Positions 46,030-54,016 of a DNA stretch of 64,000 nucleotides are shown in pieces. The position numbers and the translations under genes were made by a program. The notes below the pieces were generated by a model. It was not told the origin of the DNA, did no database searches, and saw nothing but the letters and a program-made list of their open reading frames with translations. Every line of letters starts with the position of its first letter. Position 1 is the first letter of the stretch. Source of the DNA: Pelagibacteraceae bacterium AG-470-G21 (GTDB lineage Bacteria; Pseudomonadota; Alphaproteobacteria; Pelagibacterales; Pelagibacteraceae); NCBI GenBank assembly GCA_003211555.1, contig QCSH01000003.1:50932-114931 (forward strand), read 5' to 3'.

Positions 46030-46148
46030 AAGCCTGGCAACGTCCTACTCTTCCAAGTCTTAAGACTAAGTACCATTGGCGCAGAAAGGCTTGACTTCCG
46101 AGTTCGGAATGGGATCGGGTATTACCCTTTCGCAATAATCACCAGGCA
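46030..46148 (-). rRNA. rrf: 5S ribosomal RNA (orphan)
   Basis: The reverse strand carries a complete 5S rRNA of about 119 bases. It has the 5' segment TGCCTGGTGATTATTGCG, the conserved CCCGATCCCATTCCGAACTC loop B/C region, GCGCCAATGGTACT, and a 3' strand CCAGGC that pairs with the 5' end. No 16S or 23S lies next to it; instead an O-antigen polymerase/ligase-like gene precedes it and an epimerase gene follows within eight bases. Ends are placed by stem pairing and may be off by a base or two. Confidence 0.95.
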
Positions 46149-46153
46149 AGTCA

Positions 46154-46181
46154 CTTATAGTTAATAATTATTAATTGTAAA
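46154..46181 (-). promoter_or_regulatory. Putative promoter of the orphan 5S rRNA
   Basis: On the minus strand TTTACA (46181-46176), a 16-base spacer and TATAAG (46159-46154) place the transcription start near 46147, which is the mature 5' end of the 5S RNA. The elements fit into the short gap after the upstream gene's stop at 46185. Confidence 0.55.
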
Positions 46182-46184
46182 TAA

Positions 46185-47459
46185 TTATTTATTTAAAAAA
46201 TAAGACCTTTTACATAAAAAACTTAAAGAAATTCCAACATGAAACCAGAAAATTGAAGCGTTCCAAGTTGAGAAGATGCTTCCAGTTGGCAAAGGTAATA
46301 ACTTAAAGAATAAATAAAATAAACTTCCAAAACCAAAGTAGTAAATGGCTTTATTTTTTTTATGTTTAATATTTTTCAATAAAAAAATTAATAAACTTAA
46401 GTAAAAAGATAAATAAATAATAATTCCAATAAAACCTGTTTCTGATAAGAGCTCAAAATATAAATTATGTGCGTGTGTTGGTGAACAAAATGGGTGAGGA
46501 CTAGTTGGGTTCGGGTCTGAAAGTTTTTGACAATTAATTCTATAATTTTTTAATCCAACTCCAAATAATTTATTTTCTTTCCAAACATGATATGCAGAGG
46601 AATATATTCTTCCATAACTAGACTCATTTACGTTTAGTAAAATATTATAAGCTTCTACCCATCTTTTTTTTAAAAAATTATTTTCTGATATTGGTAATAA
46701 AAATAAGCTAGATGATAAAATTGTAACAATAAATATTGTTTTTTTTAAATTAAAACAAATAATCATAGAAGTAAAAATACATGATAAAATCAGTAAAGTT
46801 GACAATCGTTCTCCAGTAATTATTGTGGATTCTAAAAATAAGCAAACTAGGAGTATATTTTTTAATTTGCCAAATAAATTCTCTGTTTTTAAAACTTTAA
46901 ATTTATAAAATATTACTGGGAGTGATAAACTTGAGATGAAAGCACCAGGTATCAATTCTGACTTAAAAGGTCCAGATAGTCTACCAACACTTATGTTGTC
47001 ATTTTGCCAATGGCTCAATATATCATAATTTATTACAGAATATCCCTCAGATGGAAAACCAAAAATATCGTATCCAAATACAAATTGTATATTTACATCT
47101 ATACAGACAATTACTAATAATAATGTAATAAAATTTTTAAGGTTTTCAAAATTTTTTTCTACGATAAAAAAAAAAATAAATAGGCTAAATAATATAAATC
47201 TTGTTAAAGAAATACTAGATCTCAAAGAAGAAAAAAAGTCTTCAGCAAAAAAACTAATTAAACACAGATAAATAATTAATAAAAAAAAAAATTTTACCCA
47301 TATAATTTTTAAAAAATCTATTTTCTTTTTATAGCTTTCATAAATTAAAAATAATGATCCAACAACTAAGGTTAAATTGACCAATGCAGATCCTAAAATT
47401 AAAGAAATTGGAAAGAAGAATAATATAATTGCCTTAAAATCAGGATTTTTTAAAGTCAT
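46185..47459 (-). CDS. O-antigen ligase/polymerase family membrane protein
   Basis: The 424-residue protein has about eleven membrane helices and a large periplasmic loop. Two family features stand out: GRLSGPFKSELIPGAFISSL near residue 160 and the Wzy_C/WaaL motif PTHAHNLYFELLSETGFIGI near residue 330, with ESSYGRIYSSAYHVW before it. It either polymerises repeat units or joins glycan to lipid A core; sequence alone does not decide. It overlaps fcl by 20 bases and is the last island gene before the 5S rRNA. Confidence 0.85.
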   Translation of the reverse strand: MTLKNPDFKAIILFFFPISLILGSALVNLTLVVGSLFLIYESYKKKIDFLKIIWVKFFFLLIIYLCLISFFAEDFFSSLRSSISLTRFILFSLFIFFFIVEKNFENLKNFITLLLVIVCIDVNIQFVFGYDIFGFPSEGYSVINYDILSHWQNDNISVGRLSGPFKSELIPGAFISSLSLPVIFYKFKVLKTENLFGKLKNILLVCLFLESTIITGERLSTLLILSCIFTSMIICFNLKKTIFIVTILSSSLFLLPISENNFLKKRWVEAYNILLNVNESSYGRIYSSAYHVWKENKLFGVGLKNYRINCQKLSDPNPTSPHPFCSPTHAHNLYFELLSETGFIGIIIYLSFYLSLLIFLLKNIKHKKNKAIYYFGFGSLFYLFFKLLPLPTGSIFSTWNASIFWFHVGISLSFLCKRSYFLNK

Positions 47460-48390
47460 TAAAATTTTTATCTTTTAGTGATTTATACAAATTTATAATT
47501 GAATCGTTTAGATCATGCTTTGGTTTCCATCCATATGATCTTGCTAGTGAAGAGTCCATTAACTTTCTTTTTACTCCATCTAAAGACTTATTATTATCAA
47601 ATTTAATCTTTAACTTTGGATAAATAATTTTTTTTATAAAGTTTGCGTAGCCAGCTATTGTCATTTCGTAATTAGAACCAATATTTATAAATGTATCTTT
47701 TGTATTCCTCTTTAAAAAAAAAATTGTTGCCTCGGCAATGTCATCAACATAAATAATTTCTCTTTTACATTTTCCTGTGCCCCATAATAATATATTTTTT
47801 TTATTTAATTTTTTTGCAATTATTATTTTTTTAATTAAAGCAGGTATAAAATGAGATTCTTGAGTATCATAATTATCATTGGGTCCAAATGTATTTGTAG
47901 GCATTAAACATTTATATTTAGTTTTATATTGATAATTATAACTTTCACACATTTTAACTCCTGCTATTTTTGCTATAGAATACGGTTCATTAGTTTTTTC
48001 AAGACTGCTAGTAAGCAAATAACTTTCTTTCATTGGCTGTTTGGAATTTTTTGGATATATGCAACTTGATCCTAAAAATAACAAATTTTTAATACCGGCC
48101 AAATAGGATCCATGAATTAAGTTATTTTGTATCTGTAAATTATTATATATAAATTCAGCCTTAAAATTATTATTAGCTTTAATACCACCAACTTTTGCCG
48201 CTGCAATGATAACAACATTAATTTTATTTTTCTTGAGAAAATTAAAAGTTTTTTTTTGGTCTAATAAATCAAGTTTATTATGTGGTTTAGTTATAATATT
48301 TTTGTAATTTTTTTTTTTCAGTAACCTTAAAATGGCGGATCCTACCAATCCTTTATGACCAGCTAAAAAAATTCTAGATTTACTATTCAT
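47440..48390 (-). CDS. fcl: GDP-L-fucose synthase
   Basis: Fcl (WcaG) epimerises and reduces GDP-4-keto-6-deoxy-mannose to GDP-L-fucose with NADPH. The 316-residue protein has FLAGHKGLVGSAILRLLKKK at the N terminus, AAKVGGIKANN near residue 66, the serine in LFLGSSCIYPKNSKQPMKES near residue 105, the YxxxK motif NEPYSIAKIAGVKMCE near residue 135, and NTFGPNDNYD. It directly follows gmd, overlapping by eight bases, which is the usual pairing. Confidence 0.94.
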   Translation of the reverse strand: MNSKSRIFLAGHKGLVGSAILRLLKKKNYKNIITKPHNKLDLLDQKKTFNFLKKNKINVVIIAAAKVGGIKANNNFKAEFIYNNLQIQNNLIHGSYLAGIKNLLFLGSSCIYPKNSKQPMKESYLLTSSLEKTNEPYSIAKIAGVKMCESYNYQYKTKYKCLMPTNTFGPNDNYDTQESHFIPALIKKIIIAKKLNKKNILLWGTGKCKREIIYVDDIAEATIFFLKRNTKDTFINIGSNYEMTIAGYANFIKKIIYPKLKIKFDNNKSLDGVKRKLMDSSLARSYGWKPKHDLNDSIINLYKSLKDKNFNDFKKS

Positions 48391-49411
48391 GAATCATCTC
48401 TAATTCATGAGCTATCATTTCATCAACTAGTGAATGTATATTATATTTTGGCTTCCACTTTAGAATTTTTCTAGCTTTTTTTGAATTTCCTAGTAAGTTA
48501 TCAACTTCCAAAGGTCTAAAATATTTTCTTTTGCATTCAATAATTATTTTTCCCTCACTATTTATGCCTTTTTCTTTAATACCTTTACCAATCCATTTGA
48601 TCTTTAAGTTAAGTTTTTTTGAGACTATATTTATAAATTGTTTTATAGTGTACTGTTTGTCTGATGAAATTACAAAATCATCTGGGAATTTTTGTTGTAG
48701 AATTCGCCACATTGCCTCAACATAATCTTTGGCATGGCCCCAATCTCTTTTTGAATAAATATTTCCTAAAAATAATTTTTTTTGCTTTTTATTTTTTATT
48801 CTCACTAGTGCTTGCACGATTTTTTTTGTAACAAAAGTTTCACCTCTAATAGGGCTTTCATGATTAAATAATATGCCATTACAAGCGAATATTCCGTAAG
48901 CATCCCTGTAATTTTTAGTTATCCAGTGTGCATATAATTTTGCAGTAGCGTAAGGGCTCCTAGGATGGAAATTTGTTTTTTCATTCTGAGGTATTTGATC
49001 AACTTTACCAAACATTTCAGAAGTGCCCGCTTGATAAAATTTCATTTTTTTTTTTGAATTTCTTATTGTTTCTAATATTCTTAATGGACCAAGCCCATCA
49101 GCATTTGCAGTATATTCTGGAACATCGAAAGAAACTGCTACGTGTGATTGAGCTGCTAAATTATAAATTTCATCAGGTTTTATTTTGTTAATTAGGTTCG
49201 TAGTAGATAAAGCATCTGTTATATCGCCGTAATGAAGTATAAAATTTTGGTTTTTTGAGAATGGTTCAACATAAATATCATCAATTCTTTTTGTATTCAG
49301 TGAAGAACTTCTTCTTTTTACTCCATGAACTACATATCTTTTTTTTAATAAGAGCCTTGCTAAATAAGACCCATCTTGACCAGTAATACCAAAAATTAAA
49401 GCGACTTTCAT
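48383..49411 (-). CDS. gmd: GDP-mannose 4,6-dehydratase
   Basis: Gmd converts GDP-mannose to GDP-4-keto-6-deoxy-mannose, the precursor of GDP-fucose and related sugars. The 342-residue protein has the canonical ALIFGITGQDGSYLARLLLK, the VKRRSSSLNTKRID loop, QAGTSEMFGKV with the active Thr and Glu, the YxxxK motif SPYATAKLYAHW, NHESPIRGETFVTKKI, and RDWGHAKDYVEAMW. It is complete and more typical than the copy at 40405. It starts the gmd-fcl-ligase set. Confidence 0.95.
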   Translation of the reverse strand: MKVALIFGITGQDGSYLARLLLKKRYVVHGVKRRSSSLNTKRIDDIYVEPFSKNQNFILHYGDITDALSTTNLINKIKPDEIYNLAAQSHVAVSFDVPEYTANADGLGPLRILETIRNSKKKMKFYQAGTSEMFGKVDQIPQNEKTNFHPRSPYATAKLYAHWITKNYRDAYGIFACNGILFNHESPIRGETFVTKKIVQALVRIKNKKQKKLFLGNIYSKRDWGHAKDYVEAMWRILQQKFPDDFVISSDKQYTIKQFINIVSKKLNLKIKWIGKGIKEKGINSEGKIIIECKRKYFRPLEVDNLLGNSKKARKILKWKPKYNIHSLVDEMIAHELEMIHE

Positions 49412-49456
49412 TATTTAAATTATTTTATTAAATATAATATGTAAATTAATATAACA

Positions 49457-50443
49457 TTATTTATATCTATTCATATTTTTAATCTTAATTTCCCATTTTA
49501 AGGACGATTTAATTGAGTCTTTTATATTATAATTATTAGATAATATAATTTTATTATATTTATTTTTTGATGGGGAACAAATTATCTCACTTATATCACC
49601 TTTTCGAGGGTTTTTAAACTTTTTTGTGTATTTTTTTCCAGATATGTTTTCAAAACAATTAATAACCTCTAATACAGAGTGTCCTTTGCCATATCCACAA
49701 TTTATTATCAGAGACTTTTTATTTAAAATTTTTTTTAAACAATTTATATGTATATTGGATAAATCATTTACATCTATATAATCTCTTATGCATGTTCCAT
49801 CTTTAGTGTTATAATTTTTACCATAAATATTAATTTTTTTATTTTTTTTTAAAATTGATATTGATAAATTCTTAAAAAGTTGTCCCGATCTATTAATTGG
49901 CCCAACTCTAAGCTTATAATCAGCACCAACAACGTTAAAATACCTCAATATAAAATAAGAAAAATTATTTTTCTTTGAGTAATTTTCAATTAATTTTTCA
50001 CATAAAAGTTTAGTTAGACCGTAATGACTAGATGGGCTTGGAGTATCACTTGGTTTAACTTTTTTTTTTTGTTCTCCAAAAACTGCGCATGTTGAAGAGA
50101 AAACAAATTTTTTAATTTTAAACTTAGCGCAAACATCAAGTAGTTTTTTTGTGTTATAAACATTATTAAGATAATATTTTTCTGGTTTAATCATTGACTC
50201 TTCTACACTTAATGATGCTGCCATATGAATTACCTTATTAATATTATGTTTTTCAAAAATTTTAAATAAAGATTTTTTATCCCCCACATTGACTTTATAA
50301 AATACACAATTTTTATTAATTAATTTTTTATGGCCTGTAGTTAAATTATCTACTATTACAACTTTAAAACCTTTATCTATTAAATCATAACAAATTTTGC
50401 TTCCAATATATCCTGCACCGCCAGTTACTAATATATTTTCCAT
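49457..50443 (-). CDS. galE: UDP-glucose 4-epimerase-like protein
   Basis: The 328-residue extended SDR protein has ILVTGGAGYIGSKICYDLID, VVIVDNLTTGHKKLI, the catalytic SSTCAVFGE near residue 116, YxxxK in SSHYGLTKLLCEKL near residue 140, and the GalE signature GTCIRDYIDVNDLSNIH near residue 220. It probably interconverts UDP-glucose and UDP-galactose, or the N-acetyl forms, as donors for the island's transferases. Substrate preference is not visible from sequence. Confidence 0.87.
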   Translation of the reverse strand: MENILVTGGAGYIGSKICYDLIDKGFKVVIVDNLTTGHKKLINKNCVFYKVNVGDKKSLFKIFEKHNINKVIHMAASLSVEESMIKPEKYYLNNVYNTKKLLDVCAKFKIKKFVFSSTCAVFGEQKKKVKPSDTPSPSSHYGLTKLLCEKLIENYSKKNNFSYFILRYFNVVGADYKLRVGPINRSGQLFKNLSISILKKNKKINIYGKNYNTKDGTCIRDYIDVNDLSNIHINCLKKILNKKSLIINCGYGKGHSVLEVINCFENISGKKYTKKFKNPRKGDISEIICSPSKNKYNKIILSNNYNIKDSIKSSLKWEIKIKNMNRYK

Positions 50444-50479
50444 ATAAATTATTAATTTAAATTAATAAAAAGAAACTTG

Positions 50480-51166
50480 TCATTTTTTAATTTTAATAAA
50501 TCTAGCTCTTAAAATTCTTACAACTGTCCAATATGCAGCTTTCAAAGGTTCCAATTTACTTTCACCAATTCTTTCTTTATAATTTATTGGTTTAAAATAT
50601 ATTTTATAATTTAATCTTATCGGCCATAGTAATAGTTCAACAGGGAGAGAAACCCCATCTGGATTGTAAGGAAGTGACGTAATAATTGACTTTCTATATG
50701 CCCTCATCCCACTATGTAAATCTCTTATTCTTTTGAAAAATAATAATGAAGCTATTAATGCAAAAAAGTAATTGGCTAAATAATTTATAATAGGCATATT
50801 CTTTGGTTTTTTTTCAAGTCTATCACCCTCTACTAAATCATAATCTTCCTCTATAATTTTTGAAGAAAATAATTCAATTTCATCAGTCGGGTACGTATCA
50901 TCACAATCCATAGTTATTATTACCTCCCTATCGCATGATTTTAGAGCTAAATCCATTGCAGGACCATAACCCTTGGGTGGAAATTGTCTAATAACTTTTA
51001 CTCCTATTTCTTGGGCTATTTTAGCAGTATTATCTGTACTGCTGTCGACAATTAATATTTCTATTCTTTCATCTATTTTCCGAATATCATTAACAACCTT
51101 TCTTATTGAAGCCTCTTCATTTAAAGTAATCATTGCAACAGTTACTGAACTTCCATGTTTAATCAT
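50480..51166 (-). CDS. Family 2 glycosyltransferase, dolichyl-phosphate-mannose synthase-like
   Basis: From ATG 51166 the protein has 228 residues: a GT-A domain with VTVAMITLNEEASIRKVVND, IEILIVDSSTDNTAKIA, PPKGYGPAMDLAL, the metal-binding ITMDCDDTYPTDE, and the DPM1-like IRDLHSGMRAYRKSII. It most likely transfers a sugar to polyprenyl phosphate or to a lipid-linked glycan. The frame extends to 51196, but the shorter start keeps the overlap with the upstream kinase at eight bases and gives the standard N terminus. Confidence 0.85.
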   Translation of the reverse strand: MIKHGSSVTVAMITLNEEASIRKVVNDIRKIDERIEILIVDSSTDNTAKIAQEIGVKVIRQFPPKGYGPAMDLALKSCDREVIITMDCDDTYPTDEIELFSSKIIEEDYDLVEGDRLEKKPKNMPIINYLANYFFALIASLLFFKRIRDLHSGMRAYRKSIITSLPYNPDGVSLPVELLLWPIRLNYKIYFKPINYKERIGESKLEPLKAAYWTVVRILRARFIKIKK

Positions 51167-52121
51167 TAAATATAATTTTACTTCCGTGTTCCTCAAAACT
51201 AAATTTTATAGGAATTAAGTTTTTGAGTTTTTTTTTAAGTTCTAGCTGTTTTGATTTCTTACAAAAAAATATAAAGTACCCTCCACCTCCTGCACCTAAT
51301 ATTTTTCCACCATATGCTCCAGCCGTTTTTCCTTTTTTATATATAGTATCTATAAAATTATTTGAAACATTTGTAGATAATTGTTTTTTTAAACTCCAAC
51401 TTTTATCAAGGATTTCACCACATAATTTTAAATTCATATCTTTAAGATTATTTTCAAATTTAATTGATAATTTAGATAAATCATCAATTAAATTATTTTT
51501 GTTCTTTTTATCAATTCTATTTAAAATTTTATCTGCAGATCTATTTATACCTGTGTAGAAAACTACAATATTTTTAAGTAATTCTTTTTTTTTACTAGAG
51601 TTTAATATTTTATAATTTTTAATGCTATTGTTTTTGTAAAATATATATTTTCTAAATCCTCCATAGGCAGCATTAAAATGATCTTGATATCCAATATTTT
51701 TTTTTAGAATATTTCGTTCAATATGATATGCATCTTTTGCAACTTGATATTTTGTTTGTTTTTTTCCAATATAACAGTTTAAAGCATTGATAAGTCCGAC
51801 AGTTAATGCGCTTGATGACCCTAATCCACTTCCTGATGTTGGAATATCTGCAATTGTAATAACTTCTAGTGCCTCTTTTATTTTTTTAAATTTTAATGTT
51901 TCTCTAATGTGATTATGCTCAATTTCATTTATATTTTTTACGTTTTCATTTTTTGAGTAAGAAATCCTAAATATATTATCAAACTTCTTCTTAATGATTA
52001 CATAAATAAATTTATTAATTGTTGTTGATATTACTCGGCCTGGAACTTTCATTGATTTTCTTACAATATCTGAACCACCTCCAATAAAACTTATCCTCAC
52101 TGGTGTTTTAGATATAATCAT
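51159..52121 (-). CDS. hddA: GHMP kinase, D-glycero-D-manno-heptose 7-phosphate kinase-like
   Basis: HddA phosphorylates C1 of heptose 7-phosphate in GDP-heptose synthesis. The 320-residue protein has IISKTPVRISFIGGGSDI at the N terminus, the GHMP ATP-binding motif IPTSGSGLGSSSALTVGLIN near residue 95, IGYQDHFNAAYGGFR near residue 145, and the C-terminal GAYGGKILGAGGGGYFIFFC. These fit HddA closely. The neighbours gmhA and hddC-gmhB supply the rest of the route. Confidence 0.88.
   Translation of the reverse strand: MIISKTPVRISFIGGGSDIVRKSMKVPGRVISTTINKFIYVIIKKKFDNIFRISYSKNENVKNINEIEHNHIRETLKFKKIKEALEVITIADIPTSGSGLGSSSALTVGLINALNCYIGKKQTKYQVAKDAYHIERNILKKNIGYQDHFNAAYGGFRKYIFYKNNSIKNYKILNSSKKKELLKNIVVFYTGINRSADKILNRIDKKNKNNLIDDLSKLSIKFENNLKDMNLKLCGEILDKSWSLKKQLSTNVSNNFIDTIYKKGKTAGAYGGKILGAGGGGYFIFFCKKSKQLELKKKLKNLIPIKFSFEEHGSKIIFND
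52113..52118 (+). promoter_or_regulatory. Putative -10 box of gmhA inside the hddA start region
   Basis: A perfect TATAAT lies just inside the divergent hddA coding region and predicts a leader of about 12 bases for gmhA. Only 15 bases separate the two start codons. This is inferred from sequence. Confidence 0.35.
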
Positions 52122-52136
52122 GTTAGATATTTAGTA

Positions 52137-52760
52137 ATGAATAAATTTCCTAATATCAAGTACTATAAAAGTAATTTATATTATAATGACTACTTTAAAG
52201 AACATTATAAAACATTCGAAAATTTGTCTACAACTAACCTTAATAGAATTATAAATATAATTAACAAAAAATATTTACTTGGAAAAAAAATTTTTGTTTG
52301 TGGTAATGGTGGATCAGCAGCATTAGCTAATCATTTCGCTTGCGATCATCAAAAAATACTCTCGTCTATAAAAAAAATTAAACCAAGGTTGTTAAGTTTA
52401 TGTTCAAACATTCCATTAATAACTGCAATATCAAATGATAAAAAATATGATGATGTATTTTCTGATCAAATTATAGCGCAAGGAAACAAAGGTGATATTT
52501 TAATTTGTATTTCTTCATCTGGAAATTCAAAAAATATTATAAAAGCAATTAAATCTGCGAAAAAAATAGGAATATATTCAATTAGTTTTACAGGATTTGA
52601 TGGTGGTTATGCAAAAAAAAATAGTAATATTAATTTACATTGTTCGTCAAAAAATTATGGTGTGATAGAGTCTATACATCATTCTATAATGAATATAATT
52701 GCTCAATACATAAGAAATTTATATTTAACAAAAAAAGATATAAGAAAAGTCAATTTTTAA
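52137..52760 (+). CDS. gmhA: SIS-domain phosphoheptose isomerase
   Basis: GmhA isomerises sedoheptulose 7-phosphate to D-glycero-D-manno-heptose 7-phosphate. The 207-residue protein has an N-terminal helical segment, the SIS motif KKIFVCGNGGSAALANHFAC near residue 52, FSDQIIAQGNKGDILICISS near residue 108, SGNSKNIIKAIKSAKKIGIY, and GVIESIHHSIMNIIAQYI near the C terminus. It is inverted between hddA and the fusion gene, and its end overlaps the latter by 11 bases. Confidence 0.88.
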   Translation: MNKFPNIKYYKSNLYYNDYFKEHYKTFENLSTTNLNRIINIINKKYLLGKKIFVCGNGGSAALANHFACDHQKILSSIKKIKPRLLSLCSNIPLITAISNDKKYDDVFSDQIIAQGNKGDILICISSSGNSKNIIKAIKSAKKIGIYSISFTGFDGGYAKKNSNINLHCSSKNYGVIESIHHSIMNIIAQYIRNLYLTKKDIRKVNF

Positions 52761-54015
52761 AGTAGCTTTTGATAGCAATATTAAAAGAAGAAAATTGAAA
52801 CTTTTTGTCAATATAACTTACTTTTGAATTACCAAATATATGCAAATAATTTACTTTTATATTTTTTGATGCTTCATAGTCTGTTTTGCTGTTGCCTATG
52901 AAAATAGAATTACTAAGGTCAATATTATATTTTTTAATAGCTTTTTTAAACAGTCCTACTCGAGGTTTTCTACAGTTACATCTTATTTTATATTTTTTTA
53001 TCTCTCCTTTAAACCCTTTTTCAGGATGGTGGGGACAATAAAATAAAGAATGAATTATGATTTTTTTTCTTGATAAAAAATTAATATAATTTTTGTTTAA
53101 TTTTTTTAACTTTTCCTCAGATATATAACCTTTTGCTACTCCAGGTTGATTTGTAATTATCACTATAATATAATTTCTTTTGTTAATTTCTTTAAGAGAT
53201 CTCAAAGCACCTTTTGTAAAATTAAAAGGGTCAGAAACTTTTTCATCTTTTTTCTCTTTATTTAAAACACCATCTCTATCTAAAAAGATAGTTTTAATGG
53301 GGTTCTTAAAGTTTTTTTTAGATACGTCTCTCCTTAACAAAAATTTTCTGGCCCATTCAACACGTTTTGGTGTTCCAATATCTTTAATAAATTCTCTTGT
53401 TTCATAAGCAGAAACATATTTTTTATTTTTTTTTAATATCGACTTAAATTTTAATTTTTTCTTTTTTATATTTGATAAAATTGATCCTTTAATCAAACAC
53501 ACTCCCGATAATGCTAATGTTGATATTTTATTTAAATTTTTGTGCGGTTTAAAAAAAAATTTATCAACAAATCCATTATCTTTAACTTCGAGAGTGTCAC
53601 TATCTTGTATATGATCATTTGGGTGAACAATTAAAGAAATCTTTGAGTTAGTTTTTTTAAAAAATTTATAAAATCTTTGATAATCAATATCAATTAATAA
53701 ATCACCATATATTATTAGAAAAACTTTTTTTTTGTAATTTTTAATTTTTTTTAAATGGTATAAACAGCCCCCAGTATCTAATCTTCTATCTTCTTCTAAA
53801 ATATTTAATCCAGAAATATTTTTTTTTTTTAAATAGTCTATTATATCAATTTGACTTTTGTTAATTATTAAGTATTTTTTATTAATTTTTTTAAATATAT
53901 TAAAATTTAGCTCTAATAAAGATTTGTTAAAAACTTTTAGTAAAATTTTAGAACCAGTAAAATATTTTTTTAATCTTTTACCTTTTCCTCCTCCCAAGAT
54001 AACTAAATTTAGCAT
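52750..54015 (-). CDS. Fused heptose-1-phosphate guanylyltransferase / heptose-bisphosphate phosphatase (HddC-GmhB)
   Basis: The 421-residue protein joins two enzymes of GDP-heptose synthesis. Residues 1-230 form a nucleotidyltransferase: NLVILGGGKGKRLKKYFTGS, ILEEDRRLDTGGCLYHLK, LIIYGDLLIDIDYQRFYKFF, and FIKDIGTPKRVEWA near its end. Residues about 242-405 form a HAD phosphatase of GmhB type: TIFLDRDGVLNKE with nucleophile and acid Asp, VIITNQPGVAKGYI, the zinc-ligand set YCPHHPE and IRCNCRKPR, and IFIGNSKTDYEA. HddC and GmhB are usually separate genes. Guanylyl versus other nucleotide specificity is inferred from the partners hddA and gmhA. Confidence 0.88.
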   Translation of the reverse strand: MLNLVILGGGKGKRLKKYFTGSKILLKVFNKSLLELNFNIFKKINKKYLIINKSQIDIIDYLKKKNISGLNILEEDRRLDTGGCLYHLKKIKNYKKKVFLIIYGDLLIDIDYQRFYKFFKKTNSKISLIVHPNDHIQDSDTLEVKDNGFVDKFFFKPHKNLNKISTLALSGVCLIKGSILSNIKKKKLKFKSILKKNKKYVSAYETREFIKDIGTPKRVEWARKFLLRRDVSKKNFKNPIKTIFLDRDGVLNKEKKDEKVSDPFNFTKGALRSLKEINKRNYIIVIITNQPGVAKGYISEEKLKKLNKNYINFLSRKKIIIHSLFYCPHHPEKGFKGEIKKYKIRCNCRKPRVGLFKKAIKKYNIDLSNSIFIGNSKTDYEASKNIKVNYLHIFGNSKVSYIDKKFQFSSFNIAIKSYFKN

Positions 54016-54016
54016 G

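Noticed and set aside
46023..46076. Upstream extension of the epimerase frame
   Set aside because: The extra 18 codons lie inside the 5S rRNA, and the Rossmann motif starts right after Met at 46022.
46150..46200. AT-rich near-palindromes upstream of 5S considered as a terminator of the island operon
   Set aside because: The stem would be A-T only with no T-run on the minus strand; the sequence fits a promoter for 5S better.
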